Assembly (NCBI GenBank): GCA_018816245.1
Contig: JAHIVW010000002.1
Location: forward strand, 82,314-127,148
Length of the DNA: 44,835 nucleotides
Direction: 5' to 3'
Origin: Nanobdellota archaeon
GTDB lineage: Archaea; Aenigmatarchaeota; Aenigmatarchaeia; QMZP01
Under the pieces are notes generated by a model that ran no database searches, was not told the origin of the DNA, and saw nothing but the letters and a program-made list of their open reading frames with translations. Positions 9,167 to 15,473 of this stretch are shown piece by piece. Within the stretch, counting starts at the first letter, position 1, and the number at the start of each line of letters is the position of its first letter. Both the position numbers and the translations under genes were made by a program.

Positions 9167-9805
9167 ATGGCCTTCAGCATCTGCGAGCAGCTGCTCGAAT
9201 TCCTGAATGTCGCCAACACGGTCTCCTGTAACGAGTACCCGACTCCCATGGAGAACTACTTCTACCTGATCGCCTTTCCGACGATCGTGATCATTATTTT
9301 CATCTATATCGTGTCCAGTGCCCTGACGACCCGGTTCACCAAGGAGAACACCGCTGGCATGAAAGGGATCCGGCTCCTGATTGCCGGGTCAGCGTTCATG
9401 TTCATCGTGCTCCAGGGATTGTATTCGTTGTTCATTCCCCTGGCCAAGTTTTGGTTCTGGGTGGTGATTGTCATCGGCGGGCTGTGGTTCTTCTTCTGGC
9501 ATCACTTCAAGGGCGAGAGTTCGAGTGGGGGGTACTCGTTTGGAAAAGGGAAATCCCACGGAAAGCGACTGCTGGATACAATGACCGGCGGCCTCGAGCT
9601 GAATCCATTTGAACATGCACACAACAAGCGCATGCTCGGGGAGGATATCAAGCGACTGAAGCTTACGATTAAAGAATTGGAAGAAGCAAGGAAAAATGCC
9701 TCAACAGAGGATGAGAAGGGAAGGTTTGTTGAGAAGATTGCACAATTGAGAATTCAATTGAAAACCGCGGAAGCATTGCATAGGAAAGGAAAGGAGGCGG
9801 CATAA
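9167..9805 (+). CDS. Small membrane protein with C-terminal coiled coil
   Basis: I do not recognise this 212-residue protein. It has three hydrophobic segments, at about residues 30-50, 66-86 and 91-112, then a Gly/Ser/Lys-rich linker, and a helical C-terminus (about 145-210) with heptad-like charged repeats that should form a cytoplasmic coiled coil. The leaderless start is supported by TTTAAA at 9138-9143. It overlaps the next gene by one base (TAATG), with an SD inside its 3' end, so the pair forms an operon. Position beside the giant surface protein suggests an envelope role, which is inference only. Confidence 0.75.
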   Translation: MAFSICEQLLEFLNVANTVSCNEYPTPMENYFYLIAFPTIVIIIFIYIVSSALTTRFTKENTAGMKGIRLLIAGSAFMFIVLQGLYSLFIPLAKFWFWVVIVIGGLWFFFWHHFKGESSSGGYSFGKGKSHGKRLLDTMTGGLELNPFEHAHNKRMLGEDIKRLKLTIKELEEARKNASTEDEKGRFVEKIAQLRIQLKTAEALHRKGKEAA

Positions 9806-10260
9806 TGGCTCTTCTTATCCCCGAGTTCGTGCTCCCGTTCCTGTTCACGTTCGCGGTTGCGTACGGTGCGCTGCAATTGTCAACCTTGTTCGGCAAGCGC
9901 GTGAACGTGCTGATCGGGGCGGTCCTCGGACTGTTTGCCATCAGCAACGCGTGGGTAATCGATACCATCAACGAGATCCTCCCGTTCGCCGCGATCTTCT
10001 TTGTTGTAGTGTTCTTCATCGGCTTCCTGGTCAAGGCCGTCTCGTCTGGAAAGCAAGGAGAGAAGCCGGATTTCACCCTCATCGTTGTTCTGCTCGTCTT
10101 CGTGCTCCTGCTCCTGTCAGCACAAGGCGGAGAGTTCATTGAGAAGTACGTGAAGCTGCCCGGGTTCGGCACTGAGAATCTCTTCTTCTTGGTTGGGGGG
10201 ATCGTGCTGCTGTTGATTGTCTTCCTCGCATACAAGGCCTCCACGGGCGAGGGAAAGTAA
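9805..10260 (+). CDS. Polytopic membrane protein of unknown function
   Basis: This 151-residue protein is almost entirely hydrophobic, with four predicted helices (about residues 5-24, 33-49 extending to 52-72, 88-106 and 124-144) and short charged loops. An SD sequence AAAGGAGG lies at 9790-9797, seven bases before the ATG, and the ATG overlaps the previous stop. It is therefore translated from the same message as the coiled-coil membrane protein upstream, and the two may form a complex. I do not recognise the family. Confidence 0.72.
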   Translation: MALLIPEFVLPFLFTFAVAYGALQLSTLFGKRVNVLIGAVLGLFAISNAWVIDTINEILPFAAIFFVVVFFIGFLVKAVSSGKQGEKPDFTLIVVLLVFVLLLLSAQGGEFIEKYVKLPGFGTENLFFLVGGIVLLLIVFLAYKASTGEGK

Positions 10261-10293
10261 CCTTTAAAAAACCGATCACCAAAGACGGGTGCT

Positions 10294-10560
10294 ATGAAAC
10301 TGACTGTTCTCGAAAAAGACAAGAACCATATTGCTGTCCAGTTCTCCGGGGAGACGCACACCTTGCTGAACCTGCTCGTTGAGAATGCCTGGAAGGCAGG
10401 GGCAACGCAGGCCGCGACCGTGATGGAACATCCGTATCTTGAGGAGCCCAAGCTCGTGATCCACGGACCAAATCCTCAGAAGATTCTGACTGATGCTGCG
10501 ACCATGGCGGTTGCCGAGGCCAAGGAATTTCAGAGCGTGTTCAAGAAAGCAGTGAAGTGA
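10294..10560 (+). CDS. rpo11: DNA-directed RNA polymerase subunit Rpo11 (RpoL)
   Basis: This 88-residue protein matches archaeal subunit L (Rpo11), the partner of Rpo3 in the polymerase assembly platform. The typical N-terminal strand (MKLTVLEKDKNHIAVQFSGE), the helix-forming 'HTLLNLL' block and the 'MEHPYLEEPKLVIHG' block are all visible, and the length is normal. TTTAAA at 10263-10268 is centred 28 nt before the ATG, so the message is leaderless. It is convergent with the accessory block downstream. Its 3' end is followed by a T-rich run (10561-10574), typical of archaeal termination, and then by a perfect palindrome. Confidence 0.93.
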   Translation: MKLTVLEKDKNHIAVQFSGETHTLLNLLVENAWKAGATQAATVMEHPYLEEPKLVIHGPNPQKILTDAATMAVAEAKEFQSVFKKAVK

Positions 10561-10575
10561 TTCTTTTTTGTTTTA

Positions 10576-10590
10576 TATAACACTGTTATA
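10576..10590. promoter_or_regulatory. Operator-like palindrome, copy 1
   Basis: TATAACACTGTTATA is a perfect 7-1-7 inverted repeat. It matches the palindromes at 12797-12813, 29050-29066 and 33971-33987. Here it lies between convergent genes: after the rpo11 T-rich run and immediately after the TAG (10591-10593) that ends the last open frame of the minus-strand block. No start codon lies at the 41-43 bp spacing seen for the other copies, so its role here is unclear. Confidence 0.5.
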
Positions 10591-10879
10591 CTAAGGAATC
10601 AGAAAGCCACGGTCGTTGAAGACAGCGACTTTCTGGTTTGTGTCCTGTTGGACTATGGCTCCTCCATCTCCTGGGTCCATTCCTGGGATTCCCACGTAGT
10701 CCAAGTCACCATCCCAGAAACCATCTGCGATACTCCAATTCAGCCTCGATGATGTTGTAGTGAAGCTCTTGTACGAGCCACTCTACAAAGAAGGAATAAT
10801 CTACTTGAGAACAAGAACAATCTCGAAACATTCCTTGAAGTTCATCCAGATCAAAAGGGTTGATCCCCGGAAGTCTCAT
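10591..10879 (-). pseudogene. Small unknown gene, apparently split by a frameshift
   Basis: From the ATG at 10879 one frame gives 57 residues (MRLPGINPFDLDELQGM...) and stops at 10706. From about 10760 a second frame reads on as protein-like sequence, including IADGFWDGDLDYVGIPG and QKVAVFNDRGFLIP, to a TAG at 10591-10593. That second frame has no good start of its own: no ATG until 10680, and only a GTG near 10695. Joined by a one-base shift near 10720-10745, they would make a protein of about 95 residues. Whether this is a sequencing error, a real mutation or programmed shifting cannot be told. It is last in the operon with the two small beta-grasp-like genes upstream. Confidence 0.45.
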
Positions 10880-10881
10880 TT

Positions 10882-11097
10882 CTAAACTTTCCCAGCAGTG
10901 AGAACAACACAGAAAATACAGCTGCCGATGCAGCGGCTGTTCGGTTGCAGGATCCCGCCGACAAATGCGTTCCAGCAGCCAGGGACCCTGCACTTCCGCT
11001 TGAGGTCGCCGTACAGGTACACCTCACCTAACGGAACATATTCCGTGCGGTGCACCGGGCCTTCAATCTCGACTCGGATCAAGACATCCTGGATCAT
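10882..11097 (-). CDS. Small beta-grasp-like protein E
   Basis: This is a 71-residue protein with the order strand (VLIRVEI), turn (EGPVHR), strand (TEYVPLGE), a short helical stretch around DLKRKC, then strands near AFVGGILQ and CVVLTAG. This is the beta-beta-alpha-beta-beta pattern of ubiquitin/ThiS-like folds and resembles its four small relatives in this block, although the C-terminal part here is the most divergent and contains five Cys. Its ATG overlaps the stop of the gene before it (ATGA), with GAGG five bases upstream. The fold assignment is by pattern only; no known family member is recognised and no C-terminal Gly-Gly is present. Confidence 0.5.
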   Translation of the reverse strand: MIQDVLIRVEIEGPVHRTEYVPLGEVYLYGDLKRKCRVPGCWNAFVGGILQPNSRCIGSCIFCVVLTAGKV

Positions 11098-11306
11098 GGT
11101 ATCCTCATTTCAACGATTGTTGTCCCGCGCGGAACAGGGTCATTATCGTACACGCAGCGACCGTCAATGAAGCCTTTGAGAGAGGCCGGAGCGTTGCAAA
11201 TCCTCCGGACATCTCCCATAAGCATGTTCGGTCTCCGGCGAACCGTGTGCGTCTCGCGGACAGTCTTCCCTGCTCCAAGAACATTCACTATGATTTGTTC
11301 TTGCAT
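11094..11306 (-). CDS. Small beta-grasp-like protein D
   Basis: This 70-residue protein starts with a strand (IIVNVLGAG), a second strand (THTVRRRPN), a helix (LMGDVRRICNAP), then strand FIDGRCVYDND and the ending VPRGTTIVEMRIP. The last part looks like the 'G-D-x-V-x-h' turn and strand of MoaD/ThiS/ubiquitin-type folds. The start at 11306 overlaps the stop of the zinc-finger gene by one base (TGATG), with GGGAGGG just upstream, so it is translationally coupled. It is one of five similar mini-proteins in this region. No C-terminal di-glycine is present, so classical conjugation by this tail is unlikely. Confidence 0.55.
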   Translation of the reverse strand: MQEQIIVNVLGAGKTVRETHTVRRRPNMLMGDVRRICNAPASLKGFIDGRCVYDNDPVPRGTTIVEMRIP

Positions 11307-11710
11307 CAGTCCCTCCCAACAGTTGAAAGACCTTCTTGTGATTTTCGATACATTTCGACAAAAGGACGACAAAAACGACAGTACGTCGCATGGCGTCGCG
11401 TGGCTTCATCGCCGGCATCGATCTGGGAAATCAGACCCATTGGGCAAAAATACCGGCTGCTGAATCGCTTCCCTAACCCGGATAAAAACCATCCGACGCT
11501 CCGACCTTCCCCTCCTGATTCCATTGCCCGAATCGTCTCGTCAAGCGCCGTGAAGAGGCGATCAGTACACGATTCGCAGCACAGTCCCAGATGCCGGTCA
11601 ACAGCAGGCGAGACCGGTTCCCCAGAAACATACTTTCTGACATCCTCGTCGGAGAGATGACGATGCAGGCGCCACCGTAACCTTACCCATGCCAATAATT
11701 TCGAAAACAC
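11306..11710 (-). CDS. Double Cys/His zinc-finger protein of anti-sigma type
   Basis: This 134-residue protein has the segment HLSDEDVRKYVSGEPVSPAV followed by HLGLCCESCTDRL. This is the zf-HC2 arrangement (H-x3-C-x2-C) found at the N-terminus of bacterial anti-sigma factors. A second H-x3-C-x2-C (RHATYCRFC) lies near residues 108-118. There is no membrane helix, so it is probably a soluble zinc protein. The start is a GTG at 11710 with a strong SD (AAGGAGGTGA) directly upstream; the longer frame from 11755 ignores that SD. It heads a tightly coupled group with the small beta-grasp-like genes. A sigma partner is not expected in an archaeon, so its target is unknown. Confidence 0.62.
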   Translation of the reverse strand: MFSKLLAWVRLRWRLHRHLSDEDVRKYVSGEPVSPAVDRHLGLCCESCTDRLFTALDETIRAMESGGEGRSVGWFLSGLGKRFSSRYFCPMGLISQIDAGDEATRRHATYCRFCRPFVEMYRKSQEGLSTVGRD

Positions 11711-11882
11711 GTTCACCTCCTTCCCAAGACAGGGAAAGACATTGTTTGAAAGCAAAAAACCGCACCCAACTCAGCTCCCGCTACCACGAACGTGCTTCAT
11801 TGAAACGTCGTGCGGACGTGGAAACGACGAGGTGATGGGATGAAAGGATAATACAAGATTTTCAATATGAACAATAAATACC
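11711..11882 (-). promoter_or_regulatory. 172-nt non-coding leader before the zinc-finger gene group
   Basis: No coding potential is seen here. Reading on the minus strand there is an AT-rich start with TATA-like TATTTATT (11872-11879), then a possible stem CGTCGT...ACGACG, a small CACG/CGTG hairpin, a run of six T, and the strong SD before the GTG at 11710. It could be an independent promoter with a leader of about 140 nt, or an intergenic part of a dph2 transcript. Confidence 0.4.
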
Positions 11883-12764
11883 TCACAGCTTGTCGATGTC
11901 GTCCGGGTTCAGGATCGGTTTCTTGAACAGTGCCGTGTCCTCGTTCAGCCGCGGGCACATGGTGTTGACGAGCGCGTCCAGCTTCAAGCCCGCGATCTTA
12001 TCCGGCGTTGCCTGGTCGAACACCAGCACCCAAGCTTTCTTTTCCTTTGCTTCAAGCTCCTTCTTGATGGCGAACGCGCGCGCGCTCCGCTGCCCGGGCT
12101 TGGTCGTCACCAGAATCCCGAAATTCGTTGCGTCCTGCGCCTTGGCAATCGATGCCCAGCGTATTTTTTCTTGTTTTGTTTTCTGCGGTGTCAGATCTTC
12201 CAGCGTGTTCCGTTCCACATCAAGGAAGAACACCGGCTGGTCAACGGCCTTGGCAAGGCCCAGCGGGTGGAACATTCCTGAGCCAATGAACACATAGCAG
12301 TCAACAGCAGTCTTTGGCGGCCGGCAGCCGAGCATGGGCTCCAACACCGTGACCGTCTTGCCGTGTTGTTCAAGGAAGACCGCGGCTGGTTCAAGAGCAG
12401 CGACGAACTGCACTGAGGACGTAAGTCCGATGGTGCGGTAGGGTTTGAGGGCGTCAAGATGCTTCTCCAAGGAGAGCTTCTTATCAATATAATAGGGCTC
12501 GTAGATCACCGGCAGTTTTTCTTGCACACCGAAGGCCGTGTGGCCGATGTGGAGAAGCACGTCGCAGCCGAGGTCGAGCGCGTCTTGGTCGCGGAGGTCG
12601 CAGGCACCGAAGTTCGGTTCGCAGGCAATCAGGACCTCGTAGCCTTCTTTGGTGAGCTCGTCGGCAATCGCCTGGCAGCGGGTCTTGAGCCCCTCGGGGA
12701 ACTGGAGCAGGATACGTTTTGCGTGGCTTTCTTTGAGGCGCTTGCGCGTGGTTTCGGAGAGCAT
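11883..12764 (-). CDS. dph2: Diphthamide biosynthesis enzyme Dph2
   Basis: This 293-residue protein is archaeal Dph2. It is the radical enzyme that uses a 4Fe-4S cluster and S-adenosylmethionine to place a 3-amino-3-carboxypropyl group on the conserved histidine of elongation factor 2. The three cluster cysteines are visible: Cys55 (FGACDLRD), Cys147 (MLGCRPP) and Cys270 (VNTMCPR), with spacing like the family. The ATG at 12764 was chosen because a TATA element (CTTATAA at 12785-12791) lies about 25 nt upstream; the longer frame to 12815 would run through the promoter and operator. The operator palindrome is centred 41 bp before the start. It lies between two accessory gene groups on the same strand. 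Confidence 0.93.
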   Translation of the reverse strand: MLSETTRKRLKESHAKRILLQFPEGLKTRCQAIADELTKEGYEVLIACEPNFGACDLRDQDALDLGCDVLLHIGHTAFGVQEKLPVIYEPYYIDKKLSLEKHLDALKPYRTIGLTSSVQFVAALEPAAVFLEQHGKTVTVLEPMLGCRPPKTAVDCYVFIGSGMFHPLGLAKAVDQPVFFLDVERNTLEDLTPQKTKQEKIRWASIAKAQDATNFGILVTTKPGQRSARAFAIKKELEAKEKKAWVLVFDQATPDKIAGLKLDALVNTMCPRLNEDTALFKKPILNPDDIDKL

Positions 12765-12796
12765 GACTGGTGTAGCGGGCGGGGACTTATAAAAGT

Positions 12797-12813
12797 GTAT
12801 CACAGTGTTATAC
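12797..12813. promoter_or_regulatory. Operator palindrome, copy 2, upstream of dph2
   Basis: GTATCACAGTGTTATAC is a near-perfect inverted repeat around G12805 with one mismatched pair; three further bases on each side also pair (12795-12815). It lies just upstream of the dph2 TATA element and its centre is 41 bp from the ATG. In archaea a protein bound here would touch the BRE/TFB region, fitting either activation or exclusion of TFB. Confidence 0.7.
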
Positions 12814-12821
12814 ACCCTAAG

Positions 12822-12855
12822 CAGTTCGGCACGGTCGCGGGACAGTACCGAACTG
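12822..12855 (-). terminator. Stem-loop after the 12861-13076 gene
   Basis: Perfect 8-bp arms CAGTTCGG (12822-12829) and CCGAACTG (12848-12855), extendable to 10 of 11 pairs, lie five bases after the stop codon of the upstream minus-strand gene. They end six bases before the operator region of dph2. A terminator or insulating hairpin is likely, although no U-run follows. Confidence 0.5.
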
Positions 12856-12860
12856 GTGAG

Positions 12861-13076
12861 TCAGAAGGATTCGAACTCGACGACGTCACCCTCTCGGAAG
12901 TGGCAGCCGCCTCTGAGTGGGTTGCCATTTTCGTCAACGGCCCGCGAAAGCCGTCTGATGGGAAGCCGATCACGGAACGTGTCAGGATCCACGATCTCAC
13001 CGACGGAGACCCTTTTCTTGTGCCTCCTTCCGTCCTCGTCTTCCCATTTCACGGTGATGTGCGTTCGATATGACAC
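12861..13076 (-). CDS. Small beta-grasp-like protein C
   Basis: This 71-residue protein reads strand (HITVKWEDEDG), strand (RHKKRVSVGE), helix (DPDTFRDRLPIRRL), strand (AVDENGNPL) and the terminal REGDVVEFESF. The 'GD-V-x-F' ending is the conserved turn and last strand of ubiquitin/ThiS/TGS-type folds. The start is a GTG at 13076 with a strong SD (AAAGGAGG) seven bases away; it overlaps the previous gene by 28 nt. It is third in the run A-B-C after the transporter gene. No di-glycine tail is present and the function is unknown. The fold call is by pattern and should be modelled. Confidence 0.6.
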   Translation of the reverse strand: MSYRTHITVKWEDEDGRRHKKRVSVGEIVDPDTFRDRLPIRRLSRAVDENGNPLRGGCHFREGDVVEFESF

Positions 13077-13321
13077 TGTATGTCCTCCTTTCCATTAGTC
13101 GAAACAACCTTGAAGATAACCATGTCCCCTTCGAAGAGGGGTTCGTCTTCTTCAAGAAGGATACCGTAGAAAAACGCCTTCGCTTGTTTTGGAATGCTTG
13201 GGAACATCACCCGAAGGCGTGCCGGTGTTAACTCCTCGTTGGTGAGGGTGACAACTTCATGCCTCTTCGTCCTCGGCGGTCCCCGCTCCTTCCAGATGAC
13301 CGTAGCGCTTCCTTCGATCAT
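13049..13321 (-). CDS. Small beta-grasp-like protein B
   Basis: This 90-residue protein shows strand (ATVIWKERG), strand (KRHEVVTL), helix (TPARLRVMFPSIPK), strand (FYGILLEEDE) and LFEGDMVIFKVV, then a short extra tail. It shares with protein A a 'x-MFPxIP' helix end and with A and C the 'GD-x-x-x-F' last strand, so the three look like diverged duplicates. The start at 13321 has only a weak SD (AGGTG), unlike its neighbours. Its 3' end overlaps gene C by 28 nt, so translation is coupled. Confidence 0.6.
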   Translation of the reverse strand: MIEGSATVIWKERGPPRTKRHEVVTLTNEELTPARLRVMFPSIPKQAKAFFYGILLEEDEPLFEGDMVIFKVVSTNGKEDIQCHIERTSP

Positions 13322-13336
13322 TGTGACACCTATTCC

Positions 13337-13558
13337 TTAAACGAAGTCGAACAGATCACCATGCTTGACGACATAATTGGTAGGATACGGCCAACCATCC
13401 TCAGCAAGAGGCCAGTGGTTCCTTGGAATATCCGGAAACATGTTCAGAAGATCTTCGATTACCGTAGTACTCGGAACATTACACTCTCGTCGTTGGGGTC
13501 CCTTGCTGTCAGTCCAGCGCACGAGGATATGAACTGTTTTTGATTCTGGTGTAGCCAT
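13337..13558 (-). CDS. Small beta-grasp-like protein A
   Basis: This 73-residue protein reads strand (VHILVRWTDSKG), strand (RRECNVPS), helix (VIEDLLNMFPDIPRN), strand (LAEDGWPYP) and VKHGDLFDFV at the very C-terminus. The order and the final 'GD-L-x-D-F' turn match beta-grasp domains of the ubiquitin/MoaD kind. The ATG at 13558 was preferred to 13576 because GAGGAGG (13563-13569) sits just upstream of it. The gene follows the transporter by 10 nt and is followed by B and C, so all four probably share one message. Confidence 0.6.
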   Translation of the reverse strand: MATPESKTVHILVRWTDSKGPQRRECNVPSTTVIEDLLNMFPDIPRNHWPLAEDGWPYPTNYVVKHGDLFDFV

Positions 13559-13568
13559 CTCAACCTCC

Positions 13569-14462
13569 TCACACAAGTTGCATCACAAGCCCGGACAACA
13601 TCAAGATCACCCCGATCGTCTTCCAACCAAGGTTGACCATGACCTCGTCGCGGTACCATTGAATGTTCCGTGCTGCGATCATGCCGGCCACCACGAACGC
13701 GAGCACCACGCCGCAATTCACGACTGTGTTCACCAGTGCCGTGGGCCGGGAACACAGAAACGCCTGGATCATAAACAGGATTCCGAAGCCGTTCAAGAAC
13801 TCCGAGGTCCCGATCAGCACCTTCCGCTTGAACGGAAGCCGCACAACCGGGAGGAACACGTGCCACGCGAACAGGGGAAACAGGAAGACCAGCACCGGCA
13901 CCAGCATCACCCGGCTCCAGGCGAAGATCTCCGGTGTCGTGAACCGGCAGCCTTTCAGCCACCGGATCTGGCACGCGTTCAACCCGAAGAACAAGGCATT
14001 GAACAGCATCAGCACGACCACCTGCCGCTGCGCCCGCCGCTTTCCTTGAGCGAAGGCAACGGTCGCCGCGATCATGAAGCCGCACGTCACGGCATCGCCG
14101 AGGGTCAGGGTCTCGCCGAGCCAGAACCATCCGATGAGCAGCGTCGGGATGAACGAGATCGGGAAGAGCGGGCCGATGACTGTCAAGTCCGACACCCGCA
14201 AGGCATAGAAGACAAACAGGACGTACGTCACGTACGTTACCCCGACACCCAGCAGGATGCAGAGTTCCTTGACCGGCGGACGCTCGAATCCAAAAAGCTT
14301 GATGCAAAGCGCACCAAGCACAGCCTGGACAACGATCAGGACATGGATCATCTGGATGGGAGAGAGCACGTTCCCTGTCCCGTTCCGAAGCAGCTTGGTG
14401 CTGCGAATGTAGTTCGCCGCCCCGAAACAAAAGGAGGCGACGAGAATATCACTAAGCCACAT
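13569..14462 (-). CDS. DMT/EamA-type membrane transporter
   Basis: This 297-residue protein has ten predicted membrane helices arranged as two halves. Features of the drug/metabolite transporter superfamily are visible, including 'VTYVLFVFYALRVSDLTVIGPLFPI' style helices (positions about 75-102) and the 'GWFWLGETLTLGD' block that ends helix 4, typical of EamA domains. The substrate cannot be predicted. The start ATG at 14462 has a strong SD, AAAGGAGG (14468-14475). Directly before that SD is a terminator-like hairpin with a run of six U, so expression may be set by attenuation. It leads the operon with the three beta-grasp-like genes. Confidence 0.8.
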   Translation of the reverse strand: MWLSDILVASFCFGAANYIRSTKLLRNGTGNVLSPIQMIHVLIVVQAVLGALCIKLFGFERPPVKELCILLGVGVTYVTYVLFVFYALRVSDLTVIGPLFPISFIPTLLIGWFWLGETLTLGDAVTCGFMIAATVAFAQGKRRAQRQVVVLMLFNALFFGLNACQIRWLKGCRFTTPEIFAWSRVMLVPVLVFLFPLFAWHVFLPVVRLPFKRKVLIGTSEFLNGFGILFMIQAFLCSRPTALVNTVVNCGVVLAFVVAGMIAARNIQWYRDEVMVNLGWKTIGVILMLSGLVMQLV

Positions 14463-14478
14463 GGCCGCCTCCTTTCAG

Positions 14479-14554
14479 AAAAAAGGGAGGCAGCGACGGC
14501 CCGGGAAGGAGACAGGGAATGGCGATTTCCCTGTCTTTGTACCGCCGCTGCCTC
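14479..14554 (-). promoter_or_regulatory. Nested hairpin with U-run just before the transporter SD (possible attenuator)
   Basis: On the minus strand an outer stem GAGGCAGCG (14554-14546) pairs with CGCTGCCTC (14495-14487), with a further CGG/CCG pairing after one mismatch. It encloses an inner perfect 9-bp stem, GACAGGGAA with TTCCCTGTC (14535-14527 and 14519-14511). Six U (14484-14479) follow the outer stem at once, then the SD of the transporter four bases later. This is the form of an intrinsic terminator or riboswitch expression platform. Confidence 0.55.
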
Positions 14555-14571
14555 TTGGTTATCAGAAAAGT

Positions 14572-14641
14572 GTGTGACCGTGACGAATGCTTTCCTTGGG
14601 GGAGGAGGAAGGAAGAGTACTCACACCCACCACGGTCACAC
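14572..14641 (-). repeat. 11-bp inverted repeat, second stem in the transporter leader
   Basis: GTGTGACCGTG (14572-14582) and CACGGTCACAC (14631-14641) are perfect inverted copies 48 bp apart. They lie just upstream (in the minus-strand sense) of the terminator-like hairpin. The 48-nt loop is purine/pyrimidine biased. It may be a sensor stem, or the terminator of the preceding gene pair. The 14642-14711 stretch contains only AT-rich TATA-like sequence and no gene. Confidence 0.45.
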
Positions 14642-14711
14642 GTCTCACCTATATGCTCAAAAATATCCTGTACGACGCCGCTTTAGAGAGTTTCAGTCGG
14701 AACGCGGACTG

Positions 14712-15266
14712 TTACTCTTCGCTGAGGTTTCTCCCGGTCATTGTTGAGATAAGCCCTGCGAAGACCTCCTCCAACACATCGCACAGGGAAGAGAACCGTT
14801 GAACATCCGGCGGCGCAAACTTGCGTGCAACCGCAAGAACGAGCTGCTCCGGATCAAGCTCCGGCCTCCGTGCCGTGTTTATGATCTCGTCGAAGTTCGC
14901 GAGGAACAACGCCCGCTCCTCGAGCGTTGCAGGCGGCAACCCTGCGCGCGCGAGTTCGATGTCGAGCGCCTGTTCGTAGCCGGAACGGGACAGCTTGCAC
15001 CCGTTCTGCAGGGCCTTCGGAAGCTGGGCGAGCAACGCTTCGATAATGCCTTTCTTCATGGCAGCGCATCGTTCCTCGCCAAGATGCTCCCAAACACTCT
15101 TCTTCAGCGCCGTGGCAAACTCGTCTTTGAAGACGATCCCCTGGACAGCAACCAAGGTTCGCAAGGTCCGTTCGTAATGTCCAGGAAGGTGAGGATCGTC
15201 ATTCACTACATCCTCTTGCGCCTGCTTGAGGACACCGTCGATCAGCATTTGTACCCGGTCATCCAT
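14712..15266 (-). CDS. Unknown helical protein H
   Basis: I do not recognise this 184-residue, largely alpha-helical, soluble, acidic protein. It contains a central pair of helices around KKSVWEHLGEERCAAMKKGI and a C-terminal helix LCDVLEEVFAGLISTM. No signal peptide, membrane helix or metal motif is visible. The ATG at 15266 was chosen over the GTG at 15269 because AGGAGGC (15271-15277) sits at proper spacing. The SD overlaps the end of the preceding 65-residue gene, so the two are coupled. Confidence 0.6.
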   Translation of the reverse strand: MDDRVQMLIDGVLKQAQEDVVNDDPHLPGHYERTLRTLVAVQGIVFKDEFATALKKSVWEHLGEERCAAMKKGIIEALLAQLPKALQNGCKLSRSGYEQALDIELARAGLPPATLEERALFLANFDEIINTARRPELDPEQLVLAVARKFAPPDVQRFSSLCDVLEEVFAGLISTMTGRNLSEE

Positions 15267-15275
15267 CACAGCCTC

Positions 15276-15473
15276 CTAGCCCTTCGCTTCCCGGAGGAGC
15301 GCAAGGAACTCCTGCTCATCCTCCGCAGTGACCGATAGTCCGTGCAACTTCAGCAGAACTTCTCTGAAGATCTGGAGGTACACCTCTTCCCGTTGCGGCG
15401 TGAGGTTCCGGTCGTCGATCTTCACGAGATTGAGAAACGTTTGAGCGACCTTACGCTTCTTGTCGTGCACCAT
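15276..15473 (-). CDS. Unknown 65-residue helical protein G
   Basis: A short, charged, helical protein (MVHDKKRKVAQTFLNLVKID...). The ATG at 15473 is preceded by AAGGAGGG, and this decides the start against the longer upstream frame. Two helices are predicted, about residues 4-18 and 28-62, with the second rich in Glu/Leu (EEVYLQIFREVLLKL). It opens the minus-strand accessory block and is followed within 10 nt by gene H. No family is recognised. Confidence 0.55.
   Translation of the reverse strand: MVHDKKRKVAQTFLNLVKIDDRNLTPQREEVYLQIFREVLLKLHGLSVTAEDEQEFLALLREAKG

Noticed and set aside
13578-14747. 389-residue plus-strand open frame
   Set aside because: Antisense to the transporter and its leader; very rich in His, Asp, Arg and Gln, without domain features.
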